Source: Phymatolithon calcareum
Lineage: Eukaryota > Rhodophyta > Florideophyceae > Hapalidiales
Assembly (NCBI GenBank): GCA_977006965.1
Contig: OZ345362.1
Span: 2,480,001-2,544,000 of the forward strand
Direction: 5' to 3'
DNA: 64,000 nucleotides
Shown here: positions 31,781-40,729 of the stretch, one piece after another
How positions within the stretch are numbered: the first letter of the stretch is position 1
Layout of the letters: the number at the start of each line of letters is the position of its first letter
Program-made: the position numbers and the translations under genes
The notes under the pieces: model-generated
What the model saw: only the letters and a program-made list of their open reading frames with translations
What the model was told of the DNA's origin: nothing
Database searches by the model: none

Positions 31781-32260
31781 TGGAAGTGATGAGGACATAA
31801 AGGAAGCAATGAAGCATATTTAATATCTCAAGATTTATGAAGACTTGCCACAAGCCCTTCAGAAAGCCCAGGAGCGATCTGCCACGAAGAGGAGGAGGAG
31901 AGAAGAAACAATTAAGGTATGGGAAAAGGAAGAAGAAGGCAGATCAATGAAGATACCTATTGAAGGCAAGCTTCCAGGGATCCCTACATAGGAAAAAGAA
32001 CAACATGTTTAAGGTGCCAAAGGTTGACATTCAACCGAGCACCCCTTTGGAGGAAATCAGTATTGGGTGTCTACTGTGGGATTACCGCAGTCATTTAACT
32101 AGTTGCCTTACAACGTACTCTAGCGTCATCGAAGATGAGTACAGAAATTGAGTTTGAGTGCAAGAGACTCACAGGAGATCTTGTTGAGAGAGAATTACGA
32201 ATCAAGAACGTTTTGAGTAGCCAGACGACTTTAGCTTAGACAATATCGCAATAGCTGCCC

Positions 32261-33063
32261 TGTCGCGTATACAACGCGAGCGCTTGATAGCAACAGAAAC
32301 AATAACAGCAGCTCCACAGCGGACACCAGCCGCTACTTTACTTCACTTCAACCTCGTTCGCCAAACCGAGCAGACAGCTCGATTAAACACAGCAACACCA
32401 ACCGACCAACACAGATCGATAACACAGCTGTAGAACCAACCCCCCGGTTCCTTCCTCCTTGTTCTAGCACGTCCATGGTCCGCGCTTAAATACATTCCAC
32501 ACCCACGACACGCGGGGAACTGCCCCGGCATCCTTCAGGGGTATGGCAGCGGTCGCGTGAGCGCACAGCGACCGCACCAGAGCGACAAACATGTGCTCAA
32601 AACATCCCGTGCGCAACGGAAACACCAACCGGAAATCTCCTTCCGGTACTCAATTCAGGGCCACCGGCGCACGCGATCGACACGCGCGCCGCCCATTAAT
32701 TACTCTCGTACACGACCGTGAAACTCACGTCGCCATCGCGCCACTGCCGTGAGCGCTAGCGCCGCCTCTTGCAAGATTCAGACCCACGCGCCCAATTCAC
32801 TGTGTCAGTCCGACCTGCGCATCCCAAGCCGTCATTCCCGCATCCCCACGGCCGTCCACACGCCGCCTCGCGTATGCCACTCGCATGGGCGCCACGAGTA
32901 AATTGTCGAGATAGCAAGCTCGGGGAATCACGGTCCGCAACCGAAGTCCATACGAGAGCAATTCCAACAGTTCCACGATTAGATCGACCTTTACCCGCTC
33001 GACTGACACGTATGACACCCGCGACGGCCTTGCTTACAAGTACCAGGTTTCTTATACGCAATA
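32261..33063. mobile_element. 803-bp insertion of unknown class in LINE-I
   Basis: The host LINE-I 3' sequence breaks after GCTGCCC and resumes with GCCCCGTTACTCC, giving GCCC on both sides (32257-32260, 33064-33067). The insert begins TGTCGCGTATAC and ends TTATACGCAATA, so its tips form an imperfect inverted repeat. It is GC-richer than its host. A TTAAATA motif lies at 32487-32493. No long frame was recognised. A solo LTR of another family or a non-autonomous DNA element are both possible. Confidence 0.6.
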
Positions 33064-33218
33064 GCCCCGTTACTCCAAGGTGAGGCTTTGGGAGCTCTCA
33101 AAATAAAATCATCAAATATCCTTCCACTTTGCATGGTTCAGTGGCCATTCATTTCCAAATCAAACTTGAACAATCTTCGTCTTAAGACTCAGACATTCTT
33201 CTGCGGGAAAGAAATTTC

Positions 33219-33566
33219 TGTAATCACTGGGAGTGAAAAGATAAGGGTTGAGGTTTATCTTGAAAAAGGGTAATGTCTCTGTGATGCGATGCCTCAGTCT
33301 AAGATGCGATCAGGATCACCGCTTAAATAGGGCATGGGCGAGCAATTGTACACAATGCAAAAAGGGGGGCACTAACCAACGCCAGACTAATATTACGTTG
33401 AGTGTTAGTCGACGTCTGCGATAAATCCGTTGGTTCCTCTTGGAAGAGTTGTTCACGATACTGTGTTATCAGTGTCGGTGGATAGATGGCAAGGAGCCGT
33501 TATAGAGCTCCTAGGCCGATGGTGATAAAGTCGTTCATTACACCCCTGCAGCATTGCGTGTCTACA
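33219..33566 (-). repeat. 5' LTR of the Ty3/gypsy element, 348 bp
   Basis: Same length and ends as 20186-20533, about 13 differences by eye (about 96 percent identity). The Gag ATG follows about 85 bp downstream on the minus strand. Confidence 0.85.
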
Positions 33567-34159
33567 AGCTGGTATCTGGACAAATGATTTCCAACTGTCT
33601 CCATGACCCTTGGTACGATTACGCCAATTTTTTTCTAGGAGTGTAGTGCTCAGTGCGGGAAATCTCACAAACGCCCATGTCGCTAACAATTGACGGTGCC
33701 GTACTTTCGGAAGTCTTAAGATCGCTGGAAATGATCCGCGGATATTACACGGTATTCTCTTTCTGTTTCTCTCTTAGGATTTGTGGAATGTCACTGTTTG
33801 ACTATTAATCTTGAGTCTGGCGATGTATCGAAGTGTACGTGACAGCCACGACTGAACGAACAGTACTACCTGTCACACTGATGGCAAATAGATTCGGAAA
33901 CATAGTCAGACAGCACATGACGACCCTGGATCGCAACTTGACAAGAAGAAAGAGTAGCAACTGGGAAGGCACTAGATGACATTTTGCTCTTCAGCAAAAG
34001 CATCGTCGAGAGTATGCAGAATGAAGAAGATCTTTTATTGAAAGAAGAAGAGACGCCTTCAAAACTACTTCGAAGAGCTGTCAAAAACAACCGAGTACAT
34101 GATAGGGGCTCAGATAGAATACCAGCCATAAGAGTGGAGCAGCCCTAGTGAGGGTACCA

Positions 34160-34215
34160 CCTGAGGAAGCCTTGCCCGTATATTCGTATGACTGTGGGGC
34201 TTTAAAAATTGCAAT
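34160..34215 (+). repeat. Rep-E copy
   Basis: CTGAGGAAGCCTTGCCCGTA and CTGTGGGGCTTTAAAAATTG, the counterpart of 17243-17310. Confidence 0.5.
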
Positions 34216-34798
34216 AAAAAGTACCACTTGTCGACGGACAGCAGAGGTACGTTCCCTTGCGCCCTCGCAAGGTCCCCGTTCTGGGCGGACTTAGTCCTCC
34301 ACGGATCACGTTGACTGTGCCCTGATCTGTTCTGTTGGTTGTTCTTGGTTGTGTCTTCCTTCTCCCAAAATGCTACCGACGAAGGGTTTTTATACACTTT
34401 CCTATTTGCCCAGAACATCCCAAAATATTGAGAAAACTTGCGGTCCTTCCACTTCACAGGGCAAACACTAACCACAGACTACTGAAGTGCGCTCCAAGAA
34501 TTAGAACTATTTCTTGGGCTGCAATCATTGGATTCCTATTCCTTGCTCTCTTCCAGATCTCACCTTGTTCGACACGACATTAAATTCGAGGACAAATAGC
34601 ATTGCTCGACACTCCAGAGGTTTCTGTTTTGTCCGAGATGTTAATTTCGCCATTCTTGGTGTCGCACTTTTGGCAATGTTTGTTTTCTGTTCGATGAGTA
34701 CACGTGGATCTCCAGTTGCTTCGACTCTAGACCGACTTCAGCACACCAATTTAGTACTGGCTTATGCTTTATAGACTGAGTTGCATAGAGTATGATAG

Positions 34799-34833
34799 AT
34801 CGTTCAGCGAGCCTACTAGGCTCGCTGAACGAT
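34799..34833. repeat. Perfect palindrome, 17-bp arms, 1-nt centre
   Basis: ATCGTTCAGCGAGCCTA and its exact complement around a single C (34816). Confidence 0.93.
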
Positions 34834-35163
34834 ACTTTAGGAGTTTGCCAGCGACGAGTTTGAGGAGGAGGATCATCATCAATTTACGTCATTCCATTCT
34901 GATAGTGTGATGAGACAATGCGAAAGCAGTACACGGGAAGCTGCTCTGGTGTCGGCGACTCTCACGTTGAGGGCTTCTAAAATAAACACTTACAAATTCC
35001 CCCCGCTTCTGGAGTGCAATTGTAACAGCCTGTTCTTATTGCAATACGTATTGAAATGAGATTGACTCGTATTCCTGGTATTGTCGAAAACGCTCGATTC
35101 GGTTCGTTCTCGTCTTGCCAATCTGGTGATGTTTCGCAATCTTACATTACTCAGCCATGTACT

Positions 35164-35275
35164 CAAGAACGTTTTGAGCAGCCAGATGACTTTAGCGTAG
35201 AGATTATGCAAGAGCTGCCCCGTTACTCCAAGGTGAGGCTTTGGGAGCCCTCAAAAATAAAATCATCAAATATCC
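35164..35275 (+). mobile_element. Very short LINE-I 3' insertion (112 bp) with 12-bp target duplication
   Basis: CAGCCATGTACT at 35152-35163 and 35276-35287 flanks 112 bp of LINE-I 3' end (CAAGAACGTTTTGAGCAGCC ... AAATAAAATCATC). This copy fixes the LINE-I 3' terminus independently of the others. Confidence 0.92.
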
Positions 35276-35321
35276 CAGCCATGTACTGCACAACGCTGCA
35301 CGATGATCCTGCAAGTATCAT

Positions 35322-35568
35322 ATGATGAAGCGCTTTGGCAAGTTATACAACAAGTTGATTCAAGATGCTGATGCGGAAGGTGCGAACGTGAAAATTGACA
35401 GCATTATGGTGCTCAAGAATCGTACGGCCCAGAACACAAGTCAAATCAAAAAAGTTAATGCGGTCAACGTGAAACTGTAGAAGCACAATGCATCTTTTTC
35501 TGAATGCCGCCTGGCGCTTGAGTCACTAATCGAAACTGTGGAAATGAAGAAGAACAAAGAAGCGTCAC
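35322..35568 (+). pseudogene. Coiled-coil-like protein fragment, unknown family
   Basis: Opens ATG ATG; 82 codons with one internal stop (near 35478). The chain (KRFGKLYNKLIQDADAEG..., IKKVNAVNVKL, LESLIETVEMKKNKE) has heptad-like spacing and no sign of a domain. It could be a scrap of a LINE ORF1 or of Gag. It ends at the LINE-II fragment. Confidence 0.35.
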
Positions 35569-35574
35569 CGATTT

Positions 35575-35960
35575 CTTTCCTTTCTTTATTGCGGGAGAAA
35601 TCGCTCACACGGAGGGTGAGCGCCAGAAGTTATTCTGCAGCAGCTTCTCGTTGTTCAGAAATTTTAGCATCGCTAGGGGTCTCTCACGGCATAGCTCCTC
35701 TACGGTTTTTGTCCAATTCGACCAATAAACTTACGTCTCGAGACCGAACGCCCACTGCAACCTAAGATCAGGTGTTCTGTAGTTTCTTTGCAACCAGAAT
35801 TGCAGGCTTTGCAGACTGGATCGTACGAAATTGTGTCCCTGTTGCATCCGTGCTTAAAAAATGCCACCATATGTCACCCTTTTGCTCCGAATGCGCTGTA
35901 TTGCAATTGGCTCAACGATTGCCGCTGATCCGTGCTTGAGTCAGGTGTCGTGAAGACTTA
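35575..35960 (-). mobile_element. LINE-II 3' fragment
   Basis: The minus strand encodes ETTEHLILGC, SVSRRKFIGR and LCRERPLAMLKFLNNEKLL, close to the LINE-II C-terminus, and ends with GCAATAAAGAAAGGAAAGAAA. It retains the His of the zinc knuckle that the 25083 copy has lost. Confidence 0.75.
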
Positions 35961-35977
35961 ACGCAATGATGCGAGCA

Positions 35978-36669
35978 CTATGACTGACGCCGAGCGTGCT
36001 GCTCTTTCGAAGTTGCGGTCGAGTAACGCAAAAAGAAAGCTGCGAGCAACGCCTCTTCAAATGTGACTATCCTTTCTATGGCTGAAATCGATTTGAAGAA
36101 GCACAAACACGAACGGCCTGTGCAGCCATATGTCAATTGGGACTTTATACTTAGCTCTACTGCCGAAATAGAACAACTATGGTCTTTGGAAAAGTTTGTA
36201 CTAACGGTGAACATGGCGTTCACGACACCGCTGTTGTTCGCAGGGGTAGTACCAATTCCATTGCTCGACATTGCTGTTTGTCGCGCAATTAAACAATTCA
36301 ATTGCTCACTACGGTTAGTCAGCAATTCGGATTGCAATTTGAATACTTCCCGCAATAGTCAAGTTAATTGTTTATTCATGCCTCTTCTCCTAGGTGTACG
36401 AAACTTTCGTCTTCTGCGATAGCCTGTTCAACACGCTGGTTGACAACGCTTGACATAGTTTCCTTCACAGTTTGATCATCCCAGTAAGAGCGGTTGATTG
36501 ACGTGAATGGATATCTCGAGGGTGTTCGCGAAGGAGTTGCATTAGCTGCTGTACAACTTGTTTCGGCTTCGGTTTCGGAATAGGTAGTACCATGATTGGA
36601 AGAGCGAAATTTGTTTAGGTGTTGTCGAGTGGGTCTGGTAGTGTGCTTTGGATAAATGTACGACTTCAC
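35978..36669 (-). other. Two adjoining open frames, unassigned
   Basis: Minus frames of about 97 codons (36669-36376) and 125 codons (36355-35978) follow one another with a short gap, as if one gene were broken by a stop. The first is Ser/Thr-rich with VKETMSSVVNQRVEQAIAED; the second starts with a helical stretch (REVFKLQSELLTNRSEQL). No domain is recognised. Either a decayed element protein or chance. Confidence 0.25.
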
Positions 36670-36747
36670 TTTTTATATTGACTCTTCTATCTGTCTTTTC
36701 AGAAATGGCACTCTAGACACCCATACCGTTATACTTGAACGGATGAA

Positions 36748-36833
36748 TGAATTCAACCATCCATGTGATCGTTCTGTTGTAGTGGTCTACGCAGACCACT
36801 ACAACAGAATGATCACATGGATGGTTGAATTCA
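36748..36833. repeat. Long hairpin, 41-bp arms, 4-nt loop
   Basis: Arms 36748-36788 (TGAATTCAACCATCCATGTG...) and 36793-36833 pair with one difference that would be a G-U pair in RNA; loop ACGC. It is the longest palindrome in the window. Confidence 0.96.
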
Positions 36834-36884
36834 GGAACGTTGTAACTGTATACAGTACGTAGAATTTTACGTACCTAACACACT

Positions 36885-36956
36885 AGGGGAGCACGGCAAC
36901 ATTTTGGTCCGATAGTTATTTAGTTGATTTGGGCCAAAATGGTGCAGTGCTCCCCC
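36885..36956. mobile_element. 72-bp foldback/MITE-like element, 26-bp inverted ends
   Basis: AGGGGAGCACGGCAACATTT... (36885-36910) pairs with 36931-36956 at 22 of 26 positions around a 20-nt centre. It is only about 50 bp from the 41-bp hairpin. Confidence 0.7.
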
Positions 36957-39086
36957 GGTGAACGCTTATACTGGCCCGAGTTATATAATAAAATTAGATG
37001 CTACCGACAACCAATTACCACGTACTACGCATGATACATTTGAAGTGATCGTTATTTCCGAGAACTCTGCTCTTGCTGAACTATACACTTTCGTACAACC
37101 TACCTACCAGCAATTCGAATTGCAATTCTTCATCAGAACCCAATTTGGGTCAAATTGCTACGAATTGCAATTAATTGCAATAGCAATGGATTGCGCACGA
37201 CCCCTGGTTGTTCGAGGCGTTAATGTTCTTGAAGGTCAACAGGACGTATTGGAACCAGGCCTTAGTATCCATTTCCATGTCTAATAGAAGAAGAGACCGT
37301 GTGAAGAAGCTTCTGGAAGAGTATTGGAGTCTAACGAACTAACCTGAATGGGAAGAAGATTTTTGATATTGCGTTCATATTGCTGGTTATCTTCTATTGC
37401 AATCCTTATTGCAAAGAAGTTACTGTCACTGCTATTGGTATTGCACTGTCCTCGCTAATCAATAAAAATACTTTTGCTGCAAGCACTGTCTCTACTGCTA
37501 GAAATCGTCCAGCTTTTCAGGAGATTTAATGTTGTCGATCGACTGCGGTTATTAAGTATATCTCGTAACTTTACAATATCAGGCTTTTCAGCTCACCTTT
37601 ATCCGTGAAATGGAAATTCTCATGATATGACGGGCCATATTGCACTTCTGACTAGAAAAAGTTCTACCGTATACTCCGGGAAGTTTCGTCCTTCCTAATA
37701 ACGTTCTCAACGCAAACGAAATCCCCTATGGCGTCTTATCACCCTGTTTTGTAGATGTGCTGGACCGATTATGCCACAAAGAGTTCCAGCAGGGATATGA
37801 AATGGCCTGAAATGTCATTTTGGCGGGGCGACATATCTCATGTCTCCCCCGGGGAAAACCTGCCATTCCGGCGGGTTGACATATCCCATTTCAATCCACC
37901 GGGATGAAAGAACAAGGCTGATAAGCTGGGTAGCCTCTCGGGCGTGATTTTAGTCCCTCGGGCCCCCGCGCTCCCCTCCGCACCAAAATTCGCCCTTGTG
38001 ACATCTCTCGTGATTCCTTTTCATGCACAGTCCCTTAAGCTTCAGGCGATAAACTGTGATGCAGTGGCAGATCTGCCCCATGCGTACGCAGACGTGTTTG
38101 TAACTTTTAAATAAAAATTTACATTCTTCTTCGTCAGCTTTTCGGAAAGCGTTTCAAATATTTGGTCCTTGACTTACTTATTACAGCCCATTGGTGCCCG
38201 ATAATCACGAGAAGGAGAAATTTCGGGCCCTTAGTCTCTCAAATAATCAAGGTAGTTAATTGCCTACCCCGGATATTGTGGGTCCGCGACTCGAAGACTC
38301 TGGGAAACCCATTTTGCCAAGATGATTCATGGCAACGCTTGTGTACCTTTTTGTTAGAAGCACGAATAGTCTTTTAAAATATTAGGCTGATTTCCCCGAG
38401 TTCGCCAGCATCTTTGTGCAGGAGAAATGCCATTTTTCATACTGCATTTGCGTTTTGACAACCGATTGCTTGCACTTGATGTGAGCCGATGACTGTACGC
38501 TCTGCAAATTCTCATTGGACGTATATTTTCAGTATCACTAATTCTCGCGTCTGTGTAAAAAGGCATTTCATTGCCACTATTTTGAAAAAGGACTCGTCAG
38601 TAATTTGAAAAACAGTGCCTTGGTGTCAATAATCTTCCAAACGTATCGACTATGTCACTAAAAATTACAGAAGAAGCTAGAAATGTAAAACTTTCGGGCA
38701 GTAGATATTGCAAAGTCTATTCATCTTGTAAAAATTTGACAAGTATCAATGCTCCTTGTCGAGTCCACGTTTCGCAAGCTCCAGGTGTTGTGCACAAGGT
38801 TTTCGGAATCTATATGATGCTTTATAGGGTGGTAATGTTTACCTTTGTAACGGTCTAATCACGACAAAGTCGACTTGGCCCATAATGTGGATAAAACGGG
38901 TCAAAGAGAAACTTTTGCAGTAGCGTTCTGTTGTCCATGGCAAAGCTCTCGCAAAACTGCAGGCATGACTAATGGCTCTGAACGGTCAATTAAATGAAAT
39001 AAGCTCCAGCTTGATTAAGTTGCGATAAGATGGTTAACAGTAACGTTGGTTAACGTACACCTCGACTAGCTTCATATCGATAGCAG
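36957..39086. other. Intergenic, nothing definite
   Basis: A 108-codon plus frame (36958-37284) opens on GTG and has no domain. ATTGCAAT-like words are frequent from 35.0 to 37.5 kb. A Rep-A 3' end lies at 38085-38130. No other feature was recognised. Confidence 0.4.
38085..38130 (+). repeat. Rep-A 3' fragment
   Basis: GTTTGTAACTTTTAAATAAA followed by AATTTAC, the Rep-A terminus. Confidence 0.5.
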
Positions 39087-39452
39087 TCGCGATTAGACAT
39101 GAACATCCCGAACGGACCTCAAGAGGGGTAGGGTATGCCCTCTTTGCCGCTCTGGGACTTCGGAGAGGGCCTGAGAGGGCCTCCAGAAAACCGGACAAAA
39201 AGAGGGCTTTTTGAAGCCCTCGGAAGGGCCTTTTTGGGCTCAAATAGGAAAATTATGATACATTATACACGTGGCAAACTATTGTACAGGACATGAGCGC
39301 GTAATTGTGACACACGTATACAATTTATCATAAGCCTTCGCGAGGGGTCCAGGAAAATCCAAGAGGAGAGGAGGGCCTCTCCAGGAAAATGAGGCCCTCA
39401 GAGGGCTTTATTCGGGGAGGGGCCCGATCGGGGTTTTCATGTCTAGTCGCGA
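39087..39452. mobile_element. 366-bp MITE-like element rich in GAGGGCC, 33-bp inverted ends
   Basis: TCGCGATTAGACATGAACAT (39087) faces TCGCGACTAGACATGAAAAC on the other strand (ending 39452), 27 of 33 positions alike. The interior is packed with GAGGGCC/GGCCCTC words that can form many local hairpins. No coding frame. The region 59935-60210 has a similar GAGGAC/GTCCTC texture. Confidence 0.72.
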
Positions 39453-39743
39453 TAATTTCCTTGCTTGGAGATAGTTTCTCGGTTTCTTGGGTGTCTCATT
39501 CTTGTGTATTGGAGCGAGGATTGCTTTCTGCAAGTCTAGAGGCATGTACTGTTGCTGCACCAACCGCAGGCTCTCTACACCGCCGTAATCACGACTGCAT
39601 TCAATGATGCATTCAGGCTCGGTCTATACCGGATTTTTTGTGTTGTGTTCGGAAGCAGTTTTGAAATTTGTGATATATAATTGGTTGGTCGCTTCTGTAA
39701 AGCGCTATGAAAAAACTGCCAGCGATGAGATGGAAGCAAACAA

Positions 39744-39801
39744 ACACGACAAAAATGTTAACTTCTTTCCCGCGGTCAAGAAGTTAACATAATTGTCGTG
39801 T
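39744..39801. repeat. Hairpin, 24-bp arms, 10-nt loop
   Basis: ACACGACAAAAATGTTAACT... (39744-39767) pairs with 39778-39801 with two mismatches around TCCCGCGGTC. It lies about 40 bp before the TATA box of the host element. Confidence 0.9.
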
Positions 39802-39841
39802 CCGCATTTGGCGCGAATTTGCATTTTGGCGCGCGCTACAG

Positions 39842-39849
39842 TATATAAG
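39842..39849 (+). promoter_or_regulatory. TATA-like box inside the 619-bp element
   Basis: TATATAAG in a GC-rich setting (GCGCGCGCTACAG just before). Downstream ATGs at 39872 and 39965 open only very short frames (8 and 28 codons), so any transcript would be non-coding or nearly so. Confidence 0.4.
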
Positions 39850-40233
39850 TCCCTTTCAACTCCCTTCTCGATGCATGTCCCGAGCCAACACGATTGACAG
39901 CGCCAATCCAGCGATCGTCGCCACCAGTATACTCACAGTACTTTTGTCTCTAGTAGACTCATCGATGGACAATAGACTGAGCGCTCGATATCGATCCCCA
40001 TCCAAAGGCGCGACCGGATGTCGTTCGAGTACATTACTAAGTATAAAATGAGTAGGAGCGGTGAGAACAAGTACAGAACAATGTTCTTGAGAAGGGGCTC
40101 CAAAAATTACGGAATTGCTTCAACGAACACGAACACAGCAAATCCGGTATAGACTAATTTGGAAGTGGTCGCGAAATGAATTACAGTACTGCTTCCAGAC
40201 ACAACACAAAACCACCCGGTATAGACCGAGCCT

Positions 40234-40637
40234 CACTTTCAGCATTCGAAATGTGTTGCATAGAAAAATCTATTCACATGATCGGCATTGATATTTCGAA
40301 AAGTTTTCCGAAACTTTGCCGAAGCGCATAAGTGTGTATTATTGAGTTGCTTTCAGTTACACAGAAGAGTCATTTTTAGGATTAGTGACAGTGAGCCATC
40401 GTTTCTCAGATTAGGGAAGGACCATACTTTAGAAATATGCTCGCAATCCATTTCGAATTTGCAAGATAAGGTTCGACAGAGAGGTGCGGGAAATCCCGTT
40501 TTTGGGTAGAAAAAATCGAGCTTTCCGTGTGAAGCGCAGTTTTTTGGAAATTTTACTGTGTGGCACTCTGCATTGTTAGAAGAACACAAAAAAGTGGGAA
40601 AATCTGGACTACAATTATGTTCCGTGGTCCACACCGT
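40234..40637. other. Host DNA left of the LINE-I, nothing recognised
   Basis: Short frames only; no repeat or RNA identified. It ends with the target-site duplication of the LINE-I at 40638-40649. Confidence 0.4.
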
Positions 40638-40729
40638 GGCACTGCACGGGATATGTGTTGATTTATTTTAAAAGCTCCCAAGGCCTCTCTTGAAGAGTAA
40701 CAGGGCCGCTTTCGCACGATTTTCTAAGC

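Larger units (their letters stand above)
31219..33120 (+). mobile_element. LINE-I copy on the plus strand with 10-bp target duplication, carrying two insertions
   Basis: Flanks CTTCCACTTT at 31209-31218 and 33121-33130. Begins in the C-terminal RT region (LFYKNVFGKYAEHRRG), continues after SINE-2 as the C-terminal block (31793-32260) and ends with AAAATCATCAAATATC at 33120. Frames are shifted in several places. It interrupts the gypsy Gag a few codons after its ATG. Confidence 0.85.
20186..33566 (-). mobile_element. Ty3/gypsy chromodomain element, split by nested insertions
   Basis: A minus-strand LTR retrotransposon. In sense order it shows: 5' LTR (33219-33566), Gag start (ATG at 33134), Gag (31218 down to 30853, then below 28836), protease-like motif (about 28252-28279), reverse transcriptase (27805-27130), RNase H (26984-26838 and 25069-24561), integrase zinc-binding halves (near 23230-23187 and 22929-22800), integrase core (21720-21017), chromodomain-like end (20891-20562), stop (20559-20561) and 3' LTR (20186-20533). 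Stops and shifts are present throughout, so it is dead. The gaps are explained by later insertions. Outer flanks ATCT and AGCT match at three of four bases, so the target duplication is not certain, and no primer-binding site was recognised next to the 5' LTR. Confidence 0.85.
33567..35151. other. Intergenic; Rep-E, a palindrome and one coding-like scrap
   Basis: 33945-34150 plus has a frame reading ALDDILLFSKSIVESMQNEE and then LRRAVKNNR, with a second frame just upstream (MANRFGNIVRQHM), which looks like a decayed protein of unknown type. The rest shows nothing recognised. Confidence 0.35.
39615..40233. mobile_element. 619-bp element with 46-bp inverted ends, holding a palindrome and a TATA box
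   Basis: Ends AGGCTCGGTCTATACCGG...GGAAGCAGT (39615-39660, and inverted 40188-40233) match at roughly 85-90 percent with one 1-nt gap. Inside are a 24-bp-arm palindrome (39744-39801) and a TATATAAG box (39842-39849). No long frame. It is a likely non-autonomous DNA transposon; the target duplication is unclear. Confidence 0.75.

Noticed and set aside
28837-33120. LINE-I copies with 3' ends outward read as a single 5'-inverted (twin-primed) insertion
   Set aside because: Each part has its own 3' end and its own target duplication, so separate insertions explain the structure better.
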